Source: Streptomyces sp. G44
GTDB taxonomy: Bacteria > Actinomycetota > Actinomycetes > Streptomycetales > Streptomycetaceae
Reading direction: 5' to 3'
DNA length: 64,000 nucleotides
Assembly (NCBI RefSeq): GCF_016905445.1
Contig: NZ_JAFEXF010000004.1
Location: forward strand, 62,001-126,000
Of this stretch, positions 46,748 through 55,147 are shown one piece after another; positions within the stretch are counted from its first letter, which is position 1; every line of letters starts with the position of its first letter. Both the position numbers and the translations under genes were made by a program. The notes beneath the pieces are model-generated. The model was not told where the DNA came from. It did not search any database and saw only the letters and a list, made by a program, of their open reading frames with translations.

Positions 46748-48112
46748 ATGAGCAGCGCGACGACACCTCCCGATCAGGGCCCCGACCGCCCGGCCGACGA
46801 GCCGGGTGGGCACGGGGCCGGCCTCCGGCGTACGACCGCGGCGGTCCTGGACGGTCTGCGGACGGCGGGGGCCTCGCTCTCGACACCCGCGGACTCGACC
46901 GAGCCACTGTTGGCGAGCGCCCCCAAACGCTGGGTGCGGATGCTGCCCCACCTGATCGCGCTGGGCTTCGTCGCCACCCTCATCCCGGTCACCGTCCAAG
47001 TGCTGACGCATGACTATGGGGTGGGTGGCGGCCTCGCCGGTGCCCTGGGAGTCGCCCAGGCCGCCCCGCTGTTCCTCGCGGTCACCCGGCCGCTCCCTGC
47101 GTGGTGGATCGTGATCGTCGCCGATGTCACGGGCGCGATCATCACGACAGCCTCGAACCCGGACCGGCCAGGACCATGGACCCCCATGATCGTCGTGGGG
47201 TATGTGGTCCTCTGCTGTGCGCTGTCCCTGAGGGAGACCCGCCGCACACTGCTCGGGGTCTGGCTGGTGACCGTGGTCGCCGGGCTGGTGCTCGGGGCAT
47301 TCCGCAGTGACGGCGGCCAGGACACCGGCGTGCTGCTGATCGTGCTCAGCGGGGCCGTGCTGCTGCTCGGCGCCCTGCTGCGTGAGCGCGGCGACGCCCG
47401 GCGCAGGCTCGTCGAGCAGGAGACGATCAGCGAGGCCGAGCGCTCCCAGCGCACCCTCCTTGAGGAACGGGCCCGCATCGCCCGTGAGTTGCACGACGTC
47501 GTCGCCCACCACATGTCGGTCATCACGGTCCAGGCGGACTCCGCGCCCTACCGCCTCGACGGCCTTCCCGAGGCGGCGCGCGAGGAGTTCGCGAGCATAG
47601 CGGCGAGCGCCCGGGAGTCCCTCACCGAGATGCGGCGACTGCTTGCGGTGCTGCGCAGCGAGGGTGTGCACGGCGAGCGCGCACCCCAGCCGGGCCTCGA
47701 CCGCCTGCCGCACCTGGTCGAGGCCACGGTGCGGGCCGGCATACCGATCGACCTGTCCCGCCCGGAGCTGGCGATCCTCACACACCTGGCCAACGTGTCA
47801 CCGGCCGTGGACCTCTCCGCGTACCGCATCGTGCAGGAGGCCCTGTCGAACGTGATGCGTCACGCACCGGGCGCCCGCACCGAGATCACGCTCAGTCTGG
47901 ACGACGAGAACCTCCTGATCCTCGTGGTCAACGGCCCGTCCAAGGAGCCGCCCGCCCCCCTGGAAGGCACCGGCACGGGTCACGGACTCGTCGGCATGCG
48001 CGAGCGCGTACGGTTGGTCGGCGGCACGGTCGATGTCGGACCGCTGCCCGACGGCGGCTTCCGCGTCGCCGCCCGTCTCCCCCTCCTCCCGAAGGGCTCC
48101 GGCACCGCATGA
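46748..48112 (+). CDS. NarL-type sensor histidine kinase
   Basis: The 454-residue protein has a disordered start, then 5-6 membrane helices (about 65-205) with almost no extracytoplasmic domain, suggesting sensing within the membrane. The HisKA_3 box is ERARIARELHDVVAHHMSVI with the phospho-His in RELHD. The ATPase has YRIVQEALSNVMRHAPG and GHGLVGMRERVRL. Its stop overlaps the response-regulator start by 4 bases. The ATG at 46748 is chosen because the in-frame upstream start at 46706 would lie inside the operator. Confidence 0.9.
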   Translation: MSSATTPPDQGPDRPADEPGGHGAGLRRTTAAVLDGLRTAGASLSTPADSTEPLLASAPKRWVRMLPHLIALGFVATLIPVTVQVLTHDYGVGGGLAGALGVAQAAPLFLAVTRPLPAWWIVIVADVTGAIITTASNPDRPGPWTPMIVVGYVVLCCALSLRETRRTLLGVWLVTVVAGLVLGAFRSDGGQDTGVLLIVLSGAVLLLGALLRERGDARRRLVEQETISEAERSQRTLLEERARIARELHDVVAHHMSVITVQADSAPYRLDGLPEAAREEFASIAASARESLTEMRRLLAVLRSEGVHGERAPQPGLDRLPHLVEATVRAGIPIDLSRPELAILTHLANVSPAVDLSAYRIVQEALSNVMRHAPGARTEITLSLDDENLLILVVNGPSKEPPAPLEGTGTGHGLVGMRERVRLVGGTVDVGPLPDGGFRVAARLPLLPKGSGTA

Positions 48113-48786
48113 CCATCCGCGTGATCATCGTCGACGACCAGGCCATGGTGCGCGCCGGATTCGCCGCCCTCCTGGCGGCGCAGAGCGACATCGACGTCGT
48201 GGGTGAGGCACCGGACGGCAAGAAGGGCGTCGAGGTCAGCCGCAGCACCCATCCCGATGTCGTCCTCATGGACGTCCGCATGCCGGAGATGGACGGACTC
48301 GCCGCGGCCCGCGCCCTGCTGAACCCGCCACCGGGAGTGGTGCACCTGCCGAAGGTGCTCATGCTCACCACGTTCGACGTGGACGACTATGTATACGAAG
48401 CGCTGCGTGCCGGAGCCTCCGGGTTCCTCCTCAAGGACGCCCCGCCCGCGGACCTGATCTCGGCCGTCCGCGTGGTGGCCTCCGGTGAGGCGCTGCTCGC
48501 CCCTTCGGTGACCCGGCGGCTGATCGCTGACTTCGCGAAGCAGCGTCCCGCCCCGCGCAAGGACCAGTCGCTTCAGCTCAACGGCCTGACGCCGCGTGAG
48601 ACCGAGGTACTGGTGCTGATCGCGCGCGGCCTGTCCAACCAGGAGATCGCCGAGCGCCTGGTGCTCGCGGAGCAGACGGTGAAGACCCATATCGGCCGGG
48701 TGCTCGGCAAGTTGGGGCTGCGGGACCGCGCCCAAGCCGTGATCTTCGCCTATGAGTCGGGCCTGGTCACGCCGGGCGGGCAGTAG
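48109..48786 (+). CDS. NarL/LuxR-type response regulator
   Basis: The 225-residue protein has a receiver with Asp pair at 9-10, phospho-acceptor Asp55 (VVLMDVRMPEMDG), Thr and Lys at MLTTFD and LLKDAP. The C-terminal LuxR helix-turn-helix is LTPRETEVLVLIARGLSNQE followed by EQTVKTHIGRVLGKLGLRDR. Coupled to the kinase by a 4-base overlap (ATGA). It probably binds the 16-bp dyads found before the kinase gene and before the downstream hydrolase. Confidence 0.92.
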   Translation: MTIRVIIVDDQAMVRAGFAALLAAQSDIDVVGEAPDGKKGVEVSRSTHPDVVLMDVRMPEMDGLAAARALLNPPPGVVHLPKVLMLTTFDVDDYVYEALRAGASGFLLKDAPPADLISAVRVVASGEALLAPSVTRRLIADFAKQRPAPRKDQSLQLNGLTPRETEVLVLIARGLSNQEIAERLVLAEQTVKTHIGRVLGKLGLRDRAQAVIFAYESGLVTPGGQ

Positions 48787-48793
48787 CCCACCC

Positions 48794-48839
48794 CCTACCT
48801 CGGTATCACCCCCGCACAGCCCGCATACCCCGGTATCAC
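48794..48839 (-). promoter_or_regulatory. Two response-regulator operators 30 bp apart upstream of the second hydrolase
   Basis: CATACCCCGGTATCAC (48824-48839) is the reverse complement of the kinase-promoter element, with 15 of 16 positions identical. CCTACCTCGGTATCAC (48794-48809) matches it at 14 of 16 positions. The two are exactly 30 bp apart, close to three helical turns, as expected for cooperative binding. The start at 48942 is about 100 bp downstream. Confidence 0.65.
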
Positions 48840-48941
48840 CTGCGAGTTGGCTCCTCGGTGTGACGTGCCGTCGCACACCGTCTCCCTACCTTTCGCTGCG
48901 TCAGGCCACAGCGCGCCACGAAGCGGGGAGGGAGACCGGCC

Positions 48942-50099
48942 ATGCGGATTCGGTCCTGGAAAGCACGGAGCAAGAGGGCGCTGGTCGCCGCCGCGCTCAC
49001 GACGACGGTCGTGGCGGGTACGGCGGGTTGGACCGTCGGCACTGAACAGCAGCCGCTCACGGGCCCGCCACCGGGCACGGCTTCCTGGCGCGCGGACCAT
49101 TCCTTGGGGGTGCGGCTGCCGGATCCCGCGACCGCCTCCCCCACGCGGGTCGCCTCGTTCTTCGACGCGTTGAGCGCCGCCCGACGCCACGAGCTGGTGA
49201 CGCGGCACCCCTCGGTCGTCGGCAACCTCGACGGAGCTCCGGTAGCCCTCCGGTACGAAGCCAATGCCCGCTCCCTCAAGGCCGAGCGGGCGCGCGAGCG
49301 GCGCCGGTCGACCGACGCCGAGCTGACGGCGCAGGACCGCGAACGGGCCCGTGCCCTGAGCGTCCGCTACGACGAATTGCTCGCCCCCGGACGCCAGATA
49401 CTGGCGTTCGACCCGCGAGGCCGGGGCCAAGTGGCGGAGGTATACGGCGACTTGGATAAGGCCCGGCACGTCGCCGTCGTCGTGCCGGGCTCCGACATCG
49501 ACCTGAGCACCTTCGACCGTGCCAAGGACGAGTACGGCACGCCGGCCGGCATGGGCCGCTCCCTGTACGCGGCGGCCGACGGGCGCACGGCCGTGGTGGC
49601 CTGGGTGGGGTACACCACCCCGGTCGGTCTCGGCCCCGACGCCGCCACCGGCCGCCTCGCCGAAGCCGGGGCGCCCCGGCTCGCACGCTTCACCCAGGGC
49701 CTGACGGCGACGGGCGCCCCGAGACCCGCCGTGTTCTGCCACAGCTACGGCTCGGTGGTGTGCGGCCTGGCAGCGCCTCGCCTCGCCGCCGCCGACCTGG
49801 TGGTGCTCGGCTCACCCGGCATGCGGGCGGACAGCGTGGCCGACCTGCACACCGACGCCCGCGTCTGGGCGGCCAAGGACGACAGCGACTGGATCGGCAA
49901 GGTGCCGAACGTCGAGCTGTTCGGCCTCGGCCACGGGCAGGACCCGACGTCCCCCGACTTCGGCGCCCGACGCGTCCCCGCCGAGCGAGCCGAAGGCCAC
50001 ACCGGCTACTTCACCCCCGGCACGGACTCCCTGCGCGCCTTCGCCCGCATCGCGGGCGGGGCCGGTCCCGCCGCCCGGACCATCGGAGCACGGACATGA
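48942..50099 (+). CDS. DUF1023 alpha/beta-hydrolase, exported (copy 2)
   Basis: The 385-residue protein begins with a signal-like helix (KRALVAAALTTTVVAGTAGW). It shares with copy 1 the whole catalytic core: LAFDPRGRGQVAEVYGDLDK, FCHSYGSVVCG with the Ser nucleophile, GSPGMRADSVADLHT and GHTGYFTPGTDSLRAFARI. A Cys again replaces the first Gly of the elbow. It is probably a secreted or membrane-tethered esterase. GGGAGGGAGA precedes the ATG. Its stop overlaps the next gene by 4 bases. Confidence 0.85.
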   Translation: MRIRSWKARSKRALVAAALTTTVVAGTAGWTVGTEQQPLTGPPPGTASWRADHSLGVRLPDPATASPTRVASFFDALSAARRHELVTRHPSVVGNLDGAPVALRYEANARSLKAERARERRRSTDAELTAQDRERARALSVRYDELLAPGRQILAFDPRGRGQVAEVYGDLDKARHVAVVVPGSDIDLSTFDRAKDEYGTPAGMGRSLYAAADGRTAVVAWVGYTTPVGLGPDAATGRLAEAGAPRLARFTQGLTATGAPRPAVFCHSYGSVVCGLAAPRLAAADLVVLGSPGMRADSVADLHTDARVWAAKDDSDWIGKVPNVELFGLGHGQDPTSPDFGARRVPAERAEGHTGYFTPGTDSLRAFARIAGGAGPAARTIGART

Positions 50100-51322
50100 G
50101 CCTCCCCCTCCTGCAACGCGTGCGCGGAACGGCAGCCGCCATCGACGCCCAGACCCCTGCCCACCGCGACCGGTCCATAGACGGGCTGCGCGCCCTGGCG
50201 CTGCTCGCCGTGCCGACCGGGCACTGGCTCCTGGGCGGCTTCACCCTCGACTCCGGCGGCGCGCTGCACAACGCGAGCCCGCTGACCTCCTTCGGCTTCT
50301 TCGCACCGCTCAGCTGGGTGCTCCAGATGCTGGGCATCTTCTTCCTCGTGGGCGGCCATGCCTCCGCGCTGTCGTACCGGCGGGCGGTGGCACGCGGCCG
50401 GACGACGGGCGCCTGGCTGCGCGGACGCGTGGCACGGCTGGGCCGGCCGGTCCTGGGCGTGACGGCGGTCTGGGCCGCGCTGCTCTTGGTGCTGCACACG
50501 CTGGGAGTGCCGGGTACGACGTTGCGCACGGCGTCCACGCTGGTGATACAGCCCCTGTGGTTCGTGGGTGTCTACACAGTCATCACGGCGCTCACCCCCT
50601 GGTGCATACAGGCGGTGGAGCGGCTGGGGGCATGGGCCGCGCTGCCCCTGCTCGGGGCGGTCGCCGTCGTGGACTTTCTGCGCTACGGGCCGTTCGCGGA
50701 GGCCATGCCTTCCTGGCTCTCGCTGTTGAATCTGCTGCCGGGCTGGATGTTCGCCTACCAGTTGGGGGTCGCCTGGGGCGAGAAGAAGCTGAGCCGGCGC
50801 GGGGCCCGGCTCCTGCTGGCCGGCGGCAGCGCTCTCTTCGCCGCCCTGCTCCTCGTCTTCCACTACCCGGCGTCGATGGTCGGCGTCCCCGGAGAGGCCC
50901 GCACGAACTCGCATCCGCCGTCGCTGCTGGTCCTCGCGCTGGCCGCCGCGCAGAGCGGGGCGGCGATCCTGTTGCGGGACCGCATCGGCCGACTGCTGCG
51001 CAGGCCGGCTCTGTGGGCGCCGGTCGTCGTGATCAACCTGTCGGCGATGACGATCCTGTGCTGGCACCAGACGGCGCTGCTGGCCGCGGCCGTGCCCGGC
51101 TCCTTCCTCGGCGCGGTGCCGGGGCTGACCACGGGCCCCGACACACTGGGCTGGACAGCGGCTCGGATCGCGTGGCTCCCGGTGCTCGCGGCACTGCTGG
51201 TCCTCATAGGCCGGTACGCCCGAGGCTTCGAGGCGCCATGGCAGCGGGCGAGCCACGTGAGGCGGGCGCTCGCCGGGGTCCTGGCGGCCGGGTTCGCGAT
51301 ATTCGCCCTGGGCCTGGCGTGA
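50096..51322 (+). CDS. Acyltransferase-3 family membrane protein
   Basis: The 408-residue protein has about 10 membrane helices. The start HRDRSIDGLRALALLAVPTG is the Acyl_transf_3 N-terminus with the R-x-x-x-x-R-A-x-A pattern. PTGHW may supply the catalytic His in helix 1. ILCWHQTALLAAAVPGS and the C-terminal helices follow. Members move acyl groups across the membrane onto sugars or lipids. Translation is coupled (ATGA overlap) to the DUF1023 hydrolase, so the two may add and remove acyl groups on one surface molecule. Confidence 0.85.
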   Translation: MSLPLLQRVRGTAAAIDAQTPAHRDRSIDGLRALALLAVPTGHWLLGGFTLDSGGALHNASPLTSFGFFAPLSWVLQMLGIFFLVGGHASALSYRRAVARGRTTGAWLRGRVARLGRPVLGVTAVWAALLLVLHTLGVPGTTLRTASTLVIQPLWFVGVYTVITALTPWCIQAVERLGAWAALPLLGAVAVVDFLRYGPFAEAMPSWLSLLNLLPGWMFAYQLGVAWGEKKLSRRGARLLLAGGSALFAALLLVFHYPASMVGVPGEARTNSHPPSLLVLALAAAQSGAAILLRDRIGRLLRRPALWAPVVVINLSAMTILCWHQTALLAAAVPGSFLGAVPGLTTGPDTLGWTAARIAWLPVLAALLVLIGRYARGFEAPWQRASHVRRALAGVLAAGFAIFALGLA

Positions 51323-51326
51323 ACGA

Positions 51327-51420
51327 CTCCGGGGCCTCGCCGAAGCCGTGCGCCAGCCGGGCGGCAGCACTCGCCGAAGTTCTGCGTCAGCCCAGCGGCA
51401 GCACTCCCCGAAGCCTTGCG
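51327..51420 (+). repeat. 34-bp tandem repeat, three units, intergenic
   Basis: Units start at 51327, 51361 and 51395, each with CTC[GC]CCGAAG near its middle and a (T/G)GCGYCAGCC-like end; the third is shorter. The array lies between the acyltransferase stop and the MerR gene end, which are convergent. Each unit has little hairpin potential on its own. Confidence 0.6.
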
Positions 51421-51430
51421 CAAGGCGGGC

Positions 51431-51913
51431 TCAGGGGCCTTCCGAAGCCCTGTGGGCGCCGGCGTACGTGTCGATCTTGTAGTCGAGGACCGCGAGGGTG
51501 TCCTGCAATTCGGCGATGCGGGAGCGGACGTCGTGCCGGGTGCGTTCCAGCAGCGCCTGGCGGTCGGGGAAGGTGTGCTGGCCCTCGCGGACCAGCTCCG
51601 CGTAGCGGACCATGTCCGCCACCGGCATCCCGGTCAGGCGGAGCTTGCCGACAAAGGCCAGCCAGTCCAGGTCGCGGTTGCGGTAGCGGCGCTGGCCCGT
51701 GTGGGAGCGGTCGATGTGGGGCATCAGGCCGATCCGCTCGTACCAGCGCAGGGTGTAGGCGGTGAGGCCGGTGAAGGCGGCCACCTCGCTGATCGTGTAG
51801 TGGTCCTCACCGTCCGGGCGCCGGAGCCCGGCGGGTGCCGGTGCGCAGGGGTCGGCCCTCCGGGCAGGACGGGCCGGGCGGGCTGGCGCGGGCGTGGTCT
51901 CCATCACCGTCAT
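51431..51913 (-). CDS. MerR-family transcriptional regulator
   Basis: The 160-residue protein has a disordered start of about 35 residues. The MerR winged helix follows: YTISEVAAFTGLTAYTLRWY, then ERIGLMPHIDRSHTGQRRY and DLDWLAFVGKLRLTGM. A C-terminal helix (RTRHDVRSRIAELQDTLAVL) follows for dimerisation. No Cys cluster is present, so it is not a metal sensor; it resembles SoxR-unlike, drug- or stress-responsive MerR members. The ATG at 51913 coincides with the expected transcription start of its own promoter, suggesting a leaderless message. Confidence 0.85.
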   Translation of the reverse strand: MTVMETTPAPARPARPARRADPCAPAPAGLRRPDGEDHYTISEVAAFTGLTAYTLRWYERIGLMPHIDRSHTGQRRYRNRDLDWLAFVGKLRLTGMPVADMVRYAELVREGQHTFPDRQALLERTRHDVRSRIAELQDTLAVLDYKIDTYAGAHRASEGP

Positions 51914-51920
51914 GCCCCTC

Positions 51921-51951
51921 ACGCTAGAAGGTTGGAGTGCGCTCCAAGCAA
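51921..51951 (-). promoter_or_regulatory. MerR-type promoter with 19-bp spacer and internal dyad
   Basis: On the minus strand TTGCTT (51951-51946) and TAGCGT (51926-51921) are 19 bp apart, the long spacer typical of MerR-activated promoters. The dyad TTGGAG-CGCA-CTCCAA (51947-51932) fills the spacer. The site is directly before the MerR gene, so self-regulation is likely. Confidence 0.75.
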
Positions 51952-52029
51952 GTGGATTAGGGAGAAAGACGGCCCTGGCCGCTGACGGCCACCTGTCGTG
52001 ACGGCGTTCAGCGGAGAGGAATTAGGCTC

Positions 52030-52863
52030 TTGGACATGCAGAGCTTGGGGATGATCGAGAACTGGCCGGTGCCCACCGCTGCCGCCGCTGTCGTCCGTGC
52101 GGACGGGACGGTCGCCGGAACGCACGGCCCGACGGACCACCGCTTCGCCCTCGCCTCGGTCACCAAGCTCCTCGCGGCGTACGCGGTGCTGGTGGCGTAC
52201 GAGGAAGGCGCGGTCGAGCTCGACGAGCCCGCCGGGCCCGAGGGGTCGACGGTGCGGCACCTGCTCGCGCACACCAGTGGACTCGCCTTCGACGAGCACC
52301 GGGTGATGTCGGCGCCGGGGACGCGGCGGCTGTACTCCAACGCGGGGTTCGAGGTGCTCGGGGATCACATTGCCAAGGCGACGGACATTCCGTTCGGGGA
52401 GTATCTGCGGCAGGCCGTGCTGGAGCCGCTCGGCATGACCGCCACGGCGCTGGAAGGCGGGGGTTCACCCGCCAAAGACGGGGTGTCCACCGTCGATGAT
52501 CTGGTCCGGTTCGCCGCGGAGGTGCAGGCGCCTCGGCTGCTGGACGCGCGGACGGTGGCGGCGGCGATGACGGTGACGTACCCGGGGCTGAAGGGTGTGC
52601 TGCCGGGGTACGGGCATCAGAATCCCAACGACTGGGGGCTCGGGTTCGAGATCCGGGGCTCCAAGGCGCCGCACTGGACGGGCAGTTCGTCCTCGCCTCG
52701 GACGTTCGGGCACTTCGGGCAGGCCGGGACGTTCCTGTGGGTCGACCCGGACGCGGGGGCGGGGGCGGGGGCGGCCTGCGTCGCCCTCACCGATCGGCCC
52801 TTCGGACCCTGGGCCGTCGAGGTGTGGCCCGCGTTCACCGACGCGGTGCTCGGGGAGCTCTGA
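52030..52863 (+). CDS. Serine beta-lactamase-like hydrolase (class C/DD-peptidase fold)
   Basis: The 277-residue protein carries SVTK (S-x-x-K nucleophile motif, about residue 43) and YSNAGFEVLG (Y-x-N, about residue 103). FGHFGQAG near the C-terminus stands for the third box (H-x-G). HLLAHTSGLAFDEHR is the common esterase/beta-lactamase block. No signal peptide is visible, so it is probably a cytoplasmic esterase or amidase. The TTG at 52030 is kept since GAGAGG lies about 10 bases upstream; an ATG at 52036 is equally possible. Its 3' third is overlapped on the other strand by the pirin reading frame. Confidence 0.85.
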   Translation: MDMQSLGMIENWPVPTAAAAVVRADGTVAGTHGPTDHRFALASVTKLLAAYAVLVAYEEGAVELDEPAGPEGSTVRHLLAHTSGLAFDEHRVMSAPGTRRLYSNAGFEVLGDHIAKATDIPFGEYLRQAVLEPLGMTATALEGGGSPAKDGVSTVDDLVRFAAEVQAPRLLDARTVAAAMTVTYPGLKGVLPGYGHQNPNDWGLGFEIRGSKAPHWTGSSSSPRTFGHFGQAGTFLWVDPDAGAGAGAACVALTDRPFGPWAVEVWPAFTDAVLGEL

Positions 52864-53738
52864 GGGCCCGCGGCTCTGAAGACCCGCGGCTCTGCGGGTC
52901 CGCGGCTCTGCGGCTCTGCGGGGGCGCGGCTCTGCGGGGGCGTTGAGCACGGGCCAACCCCCGACACCCAGCCCACCGGTGGTCCAGCCTCCCCCCGGGT
53001 GGTCCAGCCCCCCGGTGGTCCAGCTCCACGGCCCCGCCAGGCGGACCCGCCTCCCGGAGGGCTAGTCCCCGTCATCTCGCCCGTCATCTCCCACACCAGC
53101 AGCTCCGCGGGCGCGTCGCCCGTGGCCACCGCCTCCAGGTCCCTTTCGGCGGTGATCCGCGCCGCGTCGCCGGCGCGCAACCGCTCCTCACCGAGCCGTA
53201 CCTCACCGCGCACCAGGTGGAGGTAGGCGAAGGGGGAGTCGGGCAGCGCGGTTCGTTCGTTCGGGGAAAGGCGGCGGGTGTGCAGGAGGGCGCCCGCGCC
53301 GGGAATCTCGTACGGGGTCGAGTCGGCGATTCCGTGGATGACGGCGTACGACGGGTCGCCGCCCGGGGAGAGCGGGGCCAGCCACATCTGGATGAAGACG
53401 AGGGGAGCCCGGCCGTCGTTGCGTTCCACGTGGCGGACGCCGCCCGCCGCGGACAGGTGCTGGAGGTCGCCGGGGCGGACCAGGGACTCGTGACCCGTGG
53501 AGTCGCGGTGGGTCAGTTCGCCCTCGACGACCCAGGTGACGATCTCGGTGTGGCTGTGCGGGTGTTCGTCGAAGCCCGCGCCGGGCGCGAGGCGCTCTTC
53601 GTTGCAGGCCAGGAGCGCGCCGAAGCGGAGGTTGTCGGGGTCGTAGTGGGGACCGAAGGAGAAGGCGTGGAAGGACTCGATGCCGGCCGCCGCCTCCCCG
53701 CCGCGGTACCGGTCGCCGGAGCGCCGTACATCAATCAC
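52617..53738 (-). CDS. Pirin-family bicupin with an abnormal C-terminal extension
   Basis: Residues 1-225 are a normal pirin/YhaK-like bicupin: HAFSFGPHYDPDNLRFGALL, FDEHPHSHTEIVTWVVEGEL with the metal His cluster, and FIQMWLAPLS. Ordinary members stop near here (after LLVWEMTGE). In this gene no stop follows; about 145 further residues of low-complexity Pro/Gly/Arg/Ser sequence run into the antisense of the beta-lactamase-like gene, overlapping it by 247 bases. The tail may be a lost stop codon in a GC-rich repeat rather than a real domain. The GTG at 53738 has a weak ribosome site. Confidence 0.65.
   Translation of the reverse strand: MIDVRRSGDRYRGGEAAAGIESFHAFSFGPHYDPDNLRFGALLACNEERLAPGAGFDEHPHSHTEIVTWVVEGELTHRDSTGHESLVRPGDLQHLSAAGGVRHVERNDGRAPLVFIQMWLAPLSPGGDPSYAVIHGIADSTPYEIPGAGALLHTRRLSPNERTALPDSPFAYLHLVRGEVRLGEERLRAGDAARITAERDLEAVATGDAPAELLVWEMTGEMTGTSPPGGGSAWRGRGAGPPGGWTTRGEAGPPVGWVSGVGPCSTPPQSRAPAEPQSRGPAEPRVFRAAGPQSSPSTASVNAGHTSTAQGPKGRSVRATQAAPAPAPASGSTHRNVPACPKCPNVRGEDELPVQCGALEPRISNPSPQSLGF
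52864..53060. repeat. GC-rich repeat patch between hydrolase and pirin core
   Basis: CGCGGCTCTG-type units recur about six times from 52870 to 52945. Next, (C)GGTGGTCCAGC(C) recurs three times from 52978 to 53025. The patch has no stop codon in any minus-strand frame over most of its length, which explains the extension of the pirin frame. Confidence 0.65.
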
Positions 53739-53797
53739 GCACCCCACGTTAGCCCCGGCCCCGCATGCGCCCGCCCCGATAAGGCAGTCTTGTCCCC

Positions 53798-55063
53798 GTG
53801 CCCGAACCCTCAGCGAACGAAGACCACCAGGAGTCCCGGCCGGGTTCCCCGCCCGGTTCCCCCCAGGAGCCGGGAGCCGGGCCCCGCCAGGACCGCCGCA
53901 CCCCCCACGCGCACACCGCGACCCTGAAGCGGCTGGAGAAGTCGTCAGGGAGCCTCGCGGCGCAGGCCATCGCGCGCATGGACGAGACACTGTCCTGGTA
54001 CCGGGCCATGCCGCCGGAGAACCGCTCCTGGATCGGCCTGGTCGCCCAGGCCGGTATCGCCGCGTTCACCGAGTGGTTCCGGCACCCGGACGCCCCGCAG
54101 GCCATCTCCACCGACGTCTTCGGCACCGCCCCCCGCGAGCTGACCAGGGCGATCACGCTGCGCCAGACCGTGGAGATGGTGCGGACGACGATCGAGGTGA
54201 TGGAGTCCGCGATCGACGAGGTGGCGGCGCCGGGGGACGAGTCCGTCCTGCGTGAGGCGCTGCTCGTCTACGCCCGCGAGATCGCGTTCGCGACGGCGCA
54301 AGTGTACGCGCAGGCCGCCGAGGCACGCGGCGCCTGGGACGCCCGGCTCGAATCGCTGGTCGTGAACGCGGTGCTGTCCGGGGAGGCCGACGAGGGCGCC
54401 GTCTCCCGTGCCGCCGCGCTCGGCTGGAACTCCCCCGAGCACGTCTGCGTGGTGCTCGGCACCGCCCCGGACGGTGACAGCGAGCTGACCGTCGAGGCCA
54501 TCCGCCGGGCCGCCCGGCATGCCAAGCTCCAGGTCCTGACCGGTGTGCTCGGCGCGCGGCTCGTGGTCATCGCGGGCGGCAGCGACAATCCGCTGGCGGT
54601 GGCGAAGGCGCTGATCGGGCCGTATGCCGCCGGTCCGGTCGTGGCGGGGCCGATCGTTCCCGATCTGCTCGCCGCCACGCGTTCCGCGCAGGCCGCGGCC
54701 GCCGGGCTCAAGGCGTGCGCGGCCTGGCAGGACGCCCCGCGGCCCGTCCTCGCGGACGATCTGCTGCCCGAGCGCGCGATGGCCGGTGATCCGGCGGCCC
54801 GCGAGCAGCTGGTGGAGGAGATCTACAGACCACTGGAGGAAGCGGGATCCGCGCTCCTGGAAACGCTCAGCGTCTATCTGGAGCAGGCGAGCAGCCTCGA
54901 AGGAGCGGCCCGGATGCTCTTCGTCCACCCGAACACCGTGCGCTACCGGCTTCGACGTGTGACTGACGTCACCGGATGGTCGCCGTCCGATGTGCGCTCC
55001 GCGTTCACTCTGCGGATCGCGCTCATCCTGGGGCGTCTGGCCGATGGGGATCCCCAGAGTTAG
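53798..55063 (+). CDS. fasR: FasR, activator of fatty-acid synthesis (PucR-type)
   Basis: The 421-residue protein has a disordered start, a central helical region, and the PucR C-terminal helix-turn-helix: LSVYLEQASSLEGAARMLFV followed by HPNTVRYRLRRVTDVTGWSP. In S. coelicolor FasR binds the fabD promoter and is needed for normal fatty-acid and growth rates. It directly precedes fabD here in the same order as in that species, which supports the name. The GTG at 53798 is used. It is divergent from the pirin gene. Confidence 0.92.
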   Translation: MPEPSANEDHQESRPGSPPGSPQEPGAGPRQDRRTPHAHTATLKRLEKSSGSLAAQAIARMDETLSWYRAMPPENRSWIGLVAQAGIAAFTEWFRHPDAPQAISTDVFGTAPRELTRAITLRQTVEMVRTTIEVMESAIDEVAAPGDESVLREALLVYAREIAFATAQVYAQAAEARGAWDARLESLVVNAVLSGEADEGAVSRAAALGWNSPEHVCVVLGTAPDGDSELTVEAIRRAARHAKLQVLTGVLGARLVVIAGGSDNPLAVAKALIGPYAAGPVVAGPIVPDLLAATRSAQAAAAGLKACAAWQDAPRPVLADDLLPERAMAGDPAAREQLVEEIYRPLEEAGSALLETLSVYLEQASSLEGAARMLFVHPNTVRYRLRRVTDVTGWSPSDVRSAFTLRIALILGRLADGDPQS

Positions 55064-55147
55064 TGCTTTTGTCGGGCCTCTACAATTCCCCCAGCCGTTC
55101 TTCGTCCCTGTCCCCACGGGCGGCTTACGCCGTCGACAAGAGAGAGT

